Of a stretch of DNA of 64,000 nt, positions 1 through 8,913 are shown piece by piece; the first letter of the stretch is position 1, and each line of letters opens with the position of its first letter. Source of the DNA: Salvia splendens (lineage: Eukaryota; Streptophyta; Magnoliopsida; Lamiales; Lamiaceae); NCBI RefSeq assembly GCF_004379255.2, contig NC_056034.1, positions 746,501 to 810,500 of the forward strand, in the 5' to 3' direction. The notes beneath the pieces were generated by a model. It saw only the letters and a list, made by a program, of their open reading frames with translations. It was not told the origin of the DNA and searched no databases. The translations under genes were made by a program, and so were the position numbers.

Positions 1-2
1 AA

Positions 3-1786
3 AACCAAATCATAGCAATATCATTACTCCTCATACTCACCTTACTAACATTACACATCCTAAAAAAATTATTCCCACAAAAAACACTAAACCCACCACC
101 CGGCCCGAAACCATGGCCCGTGATAGGCAATCTCAACCTAATCGGGCCGCTCCCACACCGCTCCATCCACCAACTCTCCCTAAAATACGGCCCGGTAATG
201 CTCCTCAAATTCGGCTCCTTTCCCGTCGTCGTCGGCTCCTCCGTCGATGCAGCCAAGATCTTCCTCAAAACAATGGACCTCACCTTCGCCTCGCGCCCCA
301 AAACCTCCGCCGGAAAGTACCTCACCTACAACTATTCCGACATCACGTGGTCCGAATACGGCCCGCACTGGCGGCAGGCCCGAAAAATGTGCTTGATGGA
401 GCTCTTCAGCACGCGGCGGATCGACTCGTACGAGTACATTCGGGCCGAAGAAACGGTCTCTCTCGTGAAGGAGATTTTCGGGCTTTCGGGCAGGGCTTTT
501 TGGGTTAAGGACAGCTTGTCGACGTTGAGCTTGAACGTGATCAGCAGGATGGTTTTGGGGAGGCGGTATATGGACGGCGGCGCCGCCGTCCCGCCGGAGG
601 AGTTCAAGAAGATGTTGGATGAGCTTTTCTTTCTTGGTGGGGTTTTTAATATTGGGGATATGATTCCGTATATCAATTTCTTGGATTTGCAAGGGTATGT
701 GAAGAGGATGAAGGTGTTGAGCGGGAAATTCGACCGGTTTTTGGAGCGCGTGCTCAACGAGCACGAGGCGAGGAGGCGGGACGCGACGGGTCACGCAAGC
801 CAGGACATGGTCGACGTGCTTCTCGAGTTCGCGGAGGATCCGACGTTGGAGGTGAAGCTTGAGAGACACATGGTCAAAGCGTTTACTCAGGTATATATGA
901 TCACTGTCGTAGTAATCCATCTTAAAATTAATTGATGATAATTGAAGTAGCTCATGAAATTGTCAATAGGTGTCATTTTTGTTATTGTTATGAGCTGTGT
1001 GATGCGACATTTTGTATTTTATTTAGGATATGTTGGCTGGTGGGACCGAGAGTTCGGCTGTGACAGTGGAATGGGCAATGTCGGAATTGCTGAAAAAACG
1101 TGAGATTTTCAAGAAGGCGACGGAGGAGCTCGATCGGGTCATCGGGCAAAATAGGTGGGTGACGGAGAACGATATACCTAGCCTCCCTTATGTGGAGGCC
1201 ATTGTCAAGGAAATCATGAGACTGCACCCGGTGGCGCCAATGTTGGTGCCCCGTCTAGCACGGGAAGACTGTAAGGTATATTATTTATTTATTTATTATT
1301 GTATAACCTATAATTGGCATTTAATTACAATGCTAATCATTGGTGTTTGGTTATTAATTATAGAAAATGTTAATGAATTTGTTAGTAAAATAACATGTGT
1401 AGGTGGGTGAGTATGACATCAAGAAAGGAACCCAAGTGCTTGTTAATACATGGACAATCCATAGAGATCCATCCATATGGGAAAATCCAAATGAATTTTA
1501 TCCGGATAGATTTCTTGGAAACAATATAGATGTTAAAGGACAAGATTTCGAGCTCTTGCCATTCGGATCGGGCCGTAGGATGTGCCCGGGCTATGCACTG
1601 GGCCTAAAGGTGAATCAATCAAGCTTAGCAAATCTGTTGCATGGGTTCAATTGGAGTTTGCCGGGTGACATGAAGCCCGAAGAGTTGAACATGGAGGAGA
1701 CTTTCGGGCTTTCAATGCCAAAAAAATTCCCACTTGTTACTATTGCTCAGCCTAGACTTCCACTTCACCTCTATAATTTCATGTGA
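3..1786 (+). CDS. Cytochrome P450, CYP92-like (71 clan), 5' partial
   Basis: Haem-thiolate monooxygenase of the plant CYP71 clan, normally anchored in the ER and supplied with electrons by cytochrome P450 reductase. Three exons: <3-890, 1027-1275 and 1403-1786, both introns phase 0 with GT-AG ends. The visible N-terminus is a hydrophobic Leu/Ile-rich anchor followed by the proline hinge PPPGPKPWP, so only the first few residues lie off the window. Seen motifs: I-helix AGGTESS (start of exon 2), K-helix KEIMR, a PDRF-type motif, and the haem loop FGSGRRMCPG with its Cys ligand in exon 3. No internal stop or frameshift. The sequence resembles the CYP92A/B group of Solanaceae and Lamiales, some members of which oxidise lignans or flavonoids. 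The substrate here cannot be read from the sequence. An apparent start at 120 is only a GTG inside the hinge region. Confidence 0.9.
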
Positions 1787-2401
1787 ATTTTTGCTTCTTA
1801 TTTCAGACTTATTGCAATGCATGGTGCTATCAGTTATGTGCTATAATAAAATGTTGCACTTAATTTTAATGATCCGTTTTCAAAATTTGACAAAAAAAAT
1901 AGCTTCAGGCAATTTTCAAACAACTTTCGATGACCAAAATTAGACACTATCTGAGGAAGTGTTCGGGTCCCACGGGCGCCCCGAGATGTGTGTTGACATG
2001 GTCGGCAGGTAGCTCGAGGCGGGTTTCCATCGAGCCCATCTGGAGCTCGTTGACCATGTCGATCCCTATGAGCTCTTATATTGTGAAAACGGGCTGGGCC
2101 CATTATGCCGAAAGGCCCAATTCAGACCCATCATCCAGATCCATTATTGAAATCTTTTTGCTGCTTCATGCCAAAATTGAGAGCATGAAGTGTAGGGTCA
2201 CCTTATCGATAAATCTTATCTTTGGGGCAATAAAGTGGAAAGGCATAAAAAAAGCATTCACAAATTATTGATCTCAATAATGCTGCACCTATGAAAAGTT
2301 GCAATTCTCAATTGTGAAATCAGATTGGTTTATTTCATCTTTGAATATTAATTACACTGTGTAACAGATTGGTTGTATTTCTTTCATTGAAAGAGTTAAA
2401 C
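1787..2401. other. P450 3' flank and NLR upstream region
   Basis: No gene seen. The first ~160 bases hold the P450 3' untranslated region; a diverged second copy lies at 3740-3900 and 4185-4230. From about 2270 the sequence (ataatgctgcacctat, then ttgcaattctcaattgt) matches the region just upstream of the NLR fragment at 12312, so both NLR wrecks carry the same ancestral promoter. Confidence 0.6.
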
Positions 2402-3145
2402 ATGGCGGCTTATGGAGCTCTACTTTCTCTTATGCATATCATAGATACCCTCGAGAAACATCCTTCTCCCCCCCCATTTCTATCGACGCGGAACAAGTTG
2501 AATCTCTCACTCAAATTGTTACCTTCTTGCTGGAGTTTCTTGATGCTTATATTTCCCCTTTTGTTGTTGATGGCCGCGAAGCTGATCCATTGGAGCGTCG
2601 CATTGCGGATGCAGTTTATGCAGCTGAGGATGTTATCGAGTTTCATATTGTGCTTCAAATTCATAGCCATGAAGCTGATCCTTTGGAGAGTCGTATCGAA
2701 TCTTCAATATGCGGGAAGAGAGTCGGTTTTCTTAACTTGTTTCGAGGTATATGTAGATGCACAAGCGCAACTGCCGAAGAAGACTTGTAACGCAGTATGC
2801 AAAAAGTGATAAAGGAAATGAATCTGATGAAGAAAGAAGCCGTTGCTCAGCTGCGCGGAAAGGCCTCTTCGATCCATGTTGGCTCCTTGACGTCTTCTTC
2901 CATTGTGAAGGAAAACATGATGGTGGGATTTGATGAAGTGTTTCTCGAGGTCTTGGATAAGCTCACCGGATATCAACTCAGCCGCGAAATCATCCCCATC
3001 GTGGGGATGGGCGGTATTGGTAAGACCACTCTTGCCCGAAGTTTATTTGAGAATGAATTAGAAAGTATTGTAAAATGCATGATTTATTGAGAGATTTATG
3101 TTTGAAAGAAGTTGAAAAGGAAAGGTTTTATCCATGGATGTAGAT
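2402..3145 (+). pseudogene. NLR pseudogene 1 (R1-like), P-loop joined to MHD region
   Basis: Fragment of a coiled-coil NLR closely related to the intact gene at 8914. It starts with MAAYGALLSLMHIIDTLEKH. At a C-rich run near 2470 the frame shifts, and the coiled-coil continues in another frame (LEFLDAYISP, then AEDVIEFHI). After a stop near 2790 it resumes at 2797 and reaches an intact P-loop GMGGIGKTT at about 3006. A few codons later the sequence jumps to the region that in the full gene follows the MHD box (VKMHDLLRDLC and EVEKERFY-like codons, out of frame). The whole nucleotide-binding core from kinase-2 to ARC2 is therefore deleted. Weak LRR-linker-like remnants may continue to about 3330. 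It cannot encode a working NLR. Confidence 0.85.
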
Positions 3146-3739
3146 AGGAGAGAAAGACAGAGATTCATCGCGTGGTCATGAACTCATCTTGTTTCTGCTT
3201 GTAGTTCGATTGTTTGTAATTTGTGAGAGTGAATTAGAAACATATCACCTTTTATCCATGGATGTAGATCTTACATTCGAACCAAGTAACTCTTTCCTGT
3301 TCTTGCATTGCTTGTCGCATTCTTTTCAATTTGTTTACGTCTTTTATGGTAGTTTAAAATTTGATACTACTTGGAGAAATATGTGTGTAGTACATGTGCG
3401 TATGTGCCGGTGCTTTTATGAGAGTCTCAACGACTCGGATTGGTGGCATGACAAAGGAACCCGTTGTAACTATCATGGCCATGACCAAGTACCAACAAGG
3501 ACGTTTTTGGTAGGCAACTCGGAGTGATGGTCTGACAATGTAGCCCACCGTGACTGACAAACAACTCGGAGTGGTGGACTGACAAAAGAATCATCAGTGA
3601 TCAAAAAGGATGATGATCCTGAAAAGGTAATTGGTGTTGCAGTTTTCTAGACAAAATGTGATCTCTTTCCTATCCTGATAGGCTAGTTTTTTGCATGAAT
3701 TCACAACATTATGCCTTTGGGAATCTTCAACGCGTTGGA

Positions 3740-4230
3740 TTTCACCTCTATAAATTCATGTGAATTTTGCCTCCGATTTTGGACTTATTGCAATGTATGG
3801 TGTTATAAGTTTAGTTTTTTTTATATATAAAATGTTGCACTTAATTTCAGTGATCCGTTTAAAAAATATTTTGTGAGATACATTTGTGAGTTTGAGAAAA
3901 TTTATGTTATTGATTCCTTTCAAGTCTATTTAGTATTTCACGTTTAATAACTTCTGCTGTTATGCATGTAGATATGAATTGAGGGATTCTTGATATTTCA
4001 CGTGGTAATTAATTTTAAACTAATTGTGTCTATAAATACATAGATTAGGACTGATATTTTATCTTTAACTAACTCAAAATTTTGGATAAAACCATACAAA
4101 GTATTGAAATTTGACGTGAGCAAGGATTCAAATTTTCATAAAGAAATAGATAGAGTTTCGCGATAGTAATTCACCGACAATTTTTCAACAACTTTCGATG
4201 ACTAAAATCAAACACTATATAATGGCGGGA
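3740..4230 (+). pseudogene. Fossil 3' end of a second P450 copy
   Basis: Bases 3740-3870 repeat the P450 region 1757-1885: the last codons (CACCTCTATAA-TTCATGTGA), the stop, and the 3' UTR words cttattgcaatg, aaatgttgcactta and gatccgttt. Bases 4185-4230 repeat 1911-1955 (caactttcgatga, aacactat). About 300 bases in between are unique to this copy. No other P450 exon is present. This is best read as the tail of a tandem P450 duplicate whose body has been lost. Confidence 0.7.
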
Positions 4231-4344
4231 GTGATTAATTGCTAACTACAACTAATTTAAGATCATAGGATTTTAGAAATCTTGTGGTCTACAATTTGCC
4301 ACGTGTAATTTCGTTTTTTTTTTTAATATTAAAAAGATAACAAC

Positions 4345-4534
4345 CATGGGCGAGAATCTAGCCTATTAGGTGGTGGGGCAAATGCCCCTCCTCAATTCTT
4401 GTTTGCCTTTATAAATTTGTTATAAAATTTTAAATATAGGTTAAAAAGTGTACTTATTGCCCCTGCTCAAATATAATTTTTTTTCCTATATATCATTTTG
4501 CCCCTCTTACGATAAAATCCTGGATACGCCCCTG
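4345..4534. mobile_element. hAT-type MITE, 190 bp
   Basis: The ends read CATGGGCGAGAATCTAG on the left and, as reverse complement, CAGGGGCGTATCCAGGA on the right, an imperfect terminal inverted repeat of the common plant hAT type. The element is flanked by a perfect 8-bp direct repeat ATAACAAC (4337-4344 and 4535-4542), the target-site length of hAT transposases. It has no coding capacity. Confidence 0.8.
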
Positions 4535-4542
4535 ATAACAAC

Positions 4543-5459
4543 AACTATTAAATTTAGGGTTTAGAAACACAATGTCAATTCATTGTATGAAATACATCAA
4601 CACAAAGGCATGACAATGTGAATACAATTTCATATTGACATTGTACAAGCATTGTATTGACATATTATGCGTGATGTATTGATATAAAGTTGTTATGAAT
4701 ATTTACAAAAAATTTATCAAATTTTGAGAAATTTCGTTATAATTCTTATAAAATTATCTTTAATTTGATATATGTTATGCGAAAAAATAATTTAAATCGA
4801 GATAGTTATATGCATTTAAAGTTTTGGGATATTTTTCAAAATTTAGTTATAACTAATTTGTTGTTAATTGACATTAATACCCTAATTGATATTTTTTGTG
4901 CATGATATTGATACTAAGGGCAGAATGATATTGACCTTTAATTTGAAAATCTAATGCTTACCATTTAGTTGTAGTTAGAAATTTAAAGGTGAATAGCAAT
5001 ATAACAAACTCCATAAGTTTGAATATATATAATAAAGCAAGTGATTTAGTAACCTTAATTTGCATAGCAAATTAGAAATTTAAAGGTGAATAGCAATATA
5101 ACAAACTCCATAAGTTTGAATATATATAATAAAGCAAGTGATTTAGTAACCTTAATTTGCATAGCAAATAGAATTAAATTTATACTCCATTCATTTAACG
5201 CCAATACAGCTTATAACCTATTGATGTAGAAAATTATAATTGGCCAACGAGAGGCCCAAATACCCCTCAACAAAACAAGAGTGGGTTGAGTTGCTGAAAA
5301 ACAGGCCCATTATTCAAAACGAGTAGAAATATTATTGTAAATATGCCCAAGTTTCTAATATAGTAGTATGCACTAATAAAATTAACACCTTATAATATGG
5401 TTTCCTACTCAAATCTATGGCTGCCTTAGATGACATGAGCTTCATCACCATGAGTCTAA
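4543..5459. other. AT-rich spacer
   Basis: No gene seen. The stretch contains several direct and inverted short words (cattgta, gacattgta) and the 97-bp tandem duplication listed separately. Confidence 0.5.
4975..5168. repeat. Perfect 97-bp tandem duplication
   Basis: The unit starting ttagaaatttaaaggtgaat occurs twice head to tail (4975-5071 and 5072-5168) with no difference that I can see, so the duplication is recent. Confidence 0.9.
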
Positions 5460-6133
5460 GAGTCGGTGCTCGTTGCCACGAGCAGGCACCGTGCCGACGG
5501 CGCGGCGAGCACCCTGCTCGCCGCTGTGCTCTTGCCGACGACACGGCCCTACTTGATGCATCGAGCACCGCCGTGCCGAAGAGGAGGGCGACGTGGCGTT
5601 GCGTGATTGGCTCGTTTTTATTCGGTTAAAAAAAATCATAAAAATCGAAAATAATCTGGAAAAAAGAAAAGAAAAATCGGATTCCAAAAAATATAGCCGT
5701 TTTTTTATCATTTTTCAAATTTTTTTTATATTTTAAAAAAATATTTTATCCCAAAATCATCTATAAATATCCACATTCATCATCCATTCCTTACATCAAA
5801 TTATCTCTCATTCATACTTCATTTTTTTATTATGAATTTAATTATATAATTTTTAATTTTTAGGATTTTAATTATGTAATTTTAAATTTTTTAGTAATTT
5901 GTAATAATATTTCGAGTATTTTTAATGCATTTTAATGTTGTGGAAATGTTTTTAGTAATTGAAGTATTTAAATTGAATAATAAAATGGTGGGACACTTGA
6001 GCATGCTCTTGCGGAAGAGCATGAATGTAGGTGTTGTGCTCTTGCGGAAGAGCATCGAGTAAAAAATGAATAAAAGTGGGTCCGAGCCCACATCCATGCT
6101 CTTTGGCAAGCAAGAGCATGGATGTGGATGCTC
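5460..6133. mobile_element. Possible PIF/Harbinger-type non-autonomous element
   Basis: A GC-rich head rich in GAGCA/TGCTC words leads into an AT-rich body with tgattggctcg, then a tail ending ggatgtggatgctc. Both ends begin GAG inward and are flanked by TAA (5457-5459 and 6134-6136), the PIF/Harbinger target. Apart from the first bases the inverted repeats match poorly, so the boundaries are tentative. There is no transposase ORF. Confidence 0.4.
6001..6057. repeat. Two tandem TGCTCTT-gcgg-AAGAGCA hairpins
   Basis: Perfect palindromes lie at about 6003-6022 (8-bp stem) and 6038-6055 (7-bp stem), both with loop gcgg. A related imperfect one (atgctctttggcaagcaagagcat) sits near 6098-6121. All are inside the putative Harbinger-like element. 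Confidence 0.75.
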
Positions 6134-6294
6134 TAACGGGTGATGTCAAACCAAAGGATTTTCACTATAATTTTCGGATATATTGTATAATGAGAGAGCA
6201 AAAATAATGAAATCTAACCCTAATCGAGATAGAATTCAAATGGGTCTAAAATGTAATTGTAAGGCAACCCAAACCTTTGCATCGGGAGTGAGTT

Positions 6295-6872
6295 TGATAC
6301 GAGAATATCTATGGACAGGCCCGGCCCTGGGGGGGGGGGTCGAGCAGTGCCCCCGCCCCGGGCCCCCAAAACGTTGGGGCCTCCAAAATCCAAATACATA
6401 CATGAGTATATACATGCTACTGGGCCAGGTCCAAGCAAGAAACAAGAGCCCACAGCAGAGAGCCGCAAAGGCAGGCAGCGCTAAAGTATTATTATGGGGC
6501 CCCTCTTTTAGTTCCGCCCCGGGCCAATAAAAACTCAGGACCGGGCCTGTCTATGGAATACCACCATATCTCTATTATTTAGTTAATTAGTGATTTTCTA
6601 TATCTTTTCTATATAATTAGGATATTTATTTCTTGATCATTAAGTAGGTTACTCCTATTATAAATATGGACATTTGTTATCTTTTGAATCATCCATTTGA
6701 AGAAATATTTATCTTTATCTTTTTATTGTCTTTTACTTTTCTCTGCAAATTACTTTATCAAAAACCCTAGTTGAACGATAGTTGGTTGCTCGACGGGAGG
6801 ATCCCGCGAACGAACCAACATCTTCTCCGCGATCTCTCGCAGTTATCTCTCGATACGAGTTTACTTATATCA
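6295..6872 (+). repeat. 5' LTR of the short element, carrying a nested MITE
   Basis: It begins TGATACGAGAATATC and ends TTATATCA. The LTR is interrupted at 6316-6549 by a hAT-type MITE. Contains an AT-rich promoter-like stretch followed by a GC-richer 3' part (gggaggatcccgcgaacg). Confidence 0.88.
6316..6549. mobile_element. hAT-type MITE nested in the 5' LTR, 234 bp
   Basis: The left end CAGGCCCGGCCCTGG and the right end, read as reverse complement CAGGCCCGGTCCTGAG, form the terminal inverted repeat. A perfect 8-bp duplication TCTATGGA flanks it (6308-6315 and 6550-6557); the 3' LTR has a single TCTATGGA at the matching site, which proves insertion. It contains a run of about ten G next to the left end and very GC-rich ends around a neutral core. 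No ORF of note. Confidence 0.92.
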
Positions 6873-7094
6873 TCTGGTGCTTTCATCGATTCTCATCCTC
6901 CGCATTACTACCGTCTCTACCACTGCCACGCCTCTATCCGTCAACATGTACCAGCAACGACAATTCTGGGAGTTGCAATCGCTCTACCAAGGATTGCAAT
7001 ACGATGTGTCGTTGTTTAGCGCGGCGGATCAGTTACAACCCGATCCCTACCACCAGGGTCATCAATTCGACCACCACACACAACCGCCGCAGCC

Positions 7095-8267
7095 ATGACC
7101 CTCTTCCTGTTGGGACTCGCCTTGGTATCACTTGCAGGAAGAGTACAGATCATATGTTCAAGAATCCCCAACCGGCTGGCCATCTACCTGCTGGGACTTA
7201 CCGACGCCCTATTTTACCAGCCCCCACTAGTCCGGAATCAGTTTGCTCACGACGCCCTCATCGCCGGTCATTCCGGATGGTATCAACAACCTCAGCATTT
7301 GAATCCTAATATTGACGAGCAGACCGTGAATCCTTACTGCCAACTAGAAGCATACCAGCAATGGGCTGTTGACCAGCTGCCTGCGCAACCATCCTATACG
7401 GGGTTCGATTTGCCGGAACCACCGTTATATCCAGGTTCAGAGCCTCTCGGCATGCCACAAGTTCCGGTGATGCCGGATTTGGAACCGGACCTACCGTTGA
7501 CATTCTTGGTTTCACGGCTTGAGCGCCTAACTGCAATTGTCAGAAAATTGGAGTCTCGGATGGATGACAACAAACGTTGCCTGGGGGATCCACCTACTGC
7601 CACAAAACCTCCTCCAATCCCTACGTTCAGCGTCCCGTACACGGCGCCAATATCATGTCCCCTGCAGCAGCCACCAACGCAGTGCTCCCCACCGTACAGC
7701 CATGATATCAGGTATGGCTCAATAGAGTCCCTTGCCAATGATATAGATGAACATAAATCAGTGCAATCTCAGCAAATTCATTATGATGATATCGTAAGTG
7801 GTCGTTTACTTAATCGAGATAATATTGGAGAGGAAGAGGACAAAATTGGAGAGGAAGGGGTATCGTTAGACATTAAAGAGGAAAACGGGATTCTAAAAAC
7901 TTCTATTCCAACCAACTTCGAGTATGTCAAGGAAGCAGAGTTGGTCGACGACATGTTTGTAATTCATTATTTTCTGGAATACTTGAAAGAAGATGTTACA
8001 ATAGTAAACATTCCTACGTATGCCCCTGTTCGGTTCTACAGTGACAATATTTTTCCTCGGTTCAAAGAAAAACAGATAATGGCCTGGATTACTTTTGTTG
8101 ATCGACTTGGGAACCGGGAAGGAGAGAAGTATTTTGTTGATGCTTTGCTTGATGTGATGAGGAATGAGAGATTTCGTGGGCATATGCATACATTTGACCC
8201 AGGTGGGGATACCTCGCCAAAGCTTTTGTTCGCCACACTCTTCGTTTTGTTGTGGTTTCCACCTTGA
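7095..8267 (+). CDS. Open frame of the short LTR element, gag-like relic, function unknown
   Basis: A 390-codon open frame inside the LTR element; I recognise no domain. Its first ~60 residues look out of frame, because nearby frames hold better coding text (the ATG at 6946 gives MYQQRQFWELQSLYQG and ends at a TGA near 7096). From about 7285 the frame reads as a Gln/Pro-rich segment, then a short coiled-coil-like stretch (LVSRLERLTAIVRKLESRM, about residues 136-154), an acidic linker (GEEEDKIGEE) and a hydrophobic-charged tail. The stop lies about 30 bases before the polypurine tract, as in many plant LTR elements. It is probably a decayed gag-derived protein plus the tail of the donor element, not a host gene. 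Confidence 0.45.
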   Translation: MTLFLLGLALVSLAGRVQIICSRIPNRLAIYLLGLTDALFYQPPLVRNQFAHDALIAGHSGWYQQPQHLNPNIDEQTVNPYCQLEAYQQWAVDQLPAQPSYTGFDLPEPPLYPGSEPLGMPQVPVMPDLEPDLPLTFLVSRLERLTAIVRKLESRMDDNKRCLGDPPTATKPPPIPTFSVPYTAPISCPLQQPPTQCSPPYSHDIRYGSIESLANDIDEHKSVQSQQIHYDDIVSGRLLNRDNIGEEEDKIGEEGVSLDIKEENGILKTSIPTNFEYVKEAELVDDMFVIHYFLEYLKEDVTIVNIPTYAPVRFYSDNIFPRFKEKQIMAWITFVDRLGNREGEKYFVDALLDVMRNERFRGHMHTFDPGGDTSPKLLFATLFVLLWFPP

Positions 8268-8298
8268 GGACAAGATGCATTTTAACCGTGGGGGAGTT

Positions 8299-8636
8299 GA
8301 TACAAGAATATCTATGGAATACCACCATATCTCTATTATTTAGTTAATTAGTGATTTTCTATATCTTTTCTATATAATTAGGCTTTTTATTTCTTGATCA
8401 TTAAGTTAGGTTACTCCTATTATAAATAGGAGCCTTTGTTATCTTTTGAATCATCCATTTGAAGAAATACATTTATCTTTATCTTTTTATCGTCTTTTAC
8501 TTTTCTCTGCAATTTACTTTATCAAAAACTCTAGTTGAACGATAGTTGGCTGCTCGACGGGAGGATCCCGTGAACGAACCAACATCTTCTCCACGATCTC
8601 TCGCAGTTATCTCTCGATACGAGTTTCCTCGTATCA
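8299..8636 (+). repeat. 3' LTR of the short element
   Basis: 338 bp, begins TGATACAAGAATATC and ends CTCGTATCA. It is uninterrupted and so gives the pre-insertion state of the MITE site in the 5' LTR. Confidence 0.9.
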
Positions 8637-8913
8637 GAGTTGGATCACGGGATTAATTAACTTCCTTTCATGCTCCATACTCAACCTAAGTTGCAAAAGT
8701 GATTAGACATTTAAAAACTACGCCGAGTGAAGGTCTTCAAAGTTTAGGTTTGTTCTATACATACAACTTTTTCAAAAGATGAGACAAAAGTGTAGGGTCA
8801 TTATGAAATATCTTAGCTGTCTGGTAATAATGTGGAAAGGGACATAAATGCATTTCACATCTTTGAAGTTTGAATGAATTATTGGTTGTCTTTTTTCATT
8901 GAAAGAGTTAATC

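Larger units (their letters stand above)
6295..8636 (+). mobile_element. Short non-autonomous LTR retrotransposon
   Basis: 5' LTR 6295-6872 (about 336 bp once the nested MITE and its duplicated target are removed) and 3' LTR 8299-8636 (338 bp). The outer ends form a 9-bp inverted repeat TGATACGAG...CTCGTATCA. A 5-bp target duplication GAGTT flanks it (6290-6294 and 8637-8641). A PBS-like stretch tctggtgctttcatcga follows the 5' LTR and a purine-rich GTGGGGGAGT precedes the 3' LTR. By eye the LTRs differ at roughly 18-20 sites plus small indels, so the copy is much older than the element at 12574. The internal 1.4 kb lacks reverse transcriptase, RNase H, integrase and a recognisable protease. 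It must have moved using enzymes from another element. Confidence 0.9.

Noticed and set aside
120..122. P450 start at 120
   Set aside because: The codon is GTG, within the hinge PPPGPKPWPVIGN; the frame continues upstream into the membrane anchor to the window edge.
180..920. Long open frame antisense to P450 exon 1
   Set aside because: It is the shadow of a GC-rich coding exon; the plus strand shows the full set of P450 motifs.
7306..7738. Minus-strand frames inside the short LTR element
   Set aside because: They are shadows of the GC-richer internal region; the plus frame is longer and consistent with element orientation.
8899..8913. NLR start at 8899
   Set aside because: The codon is TTG; the ATG at 8914 matches the conserved MAAYGAL start of the paralogs.
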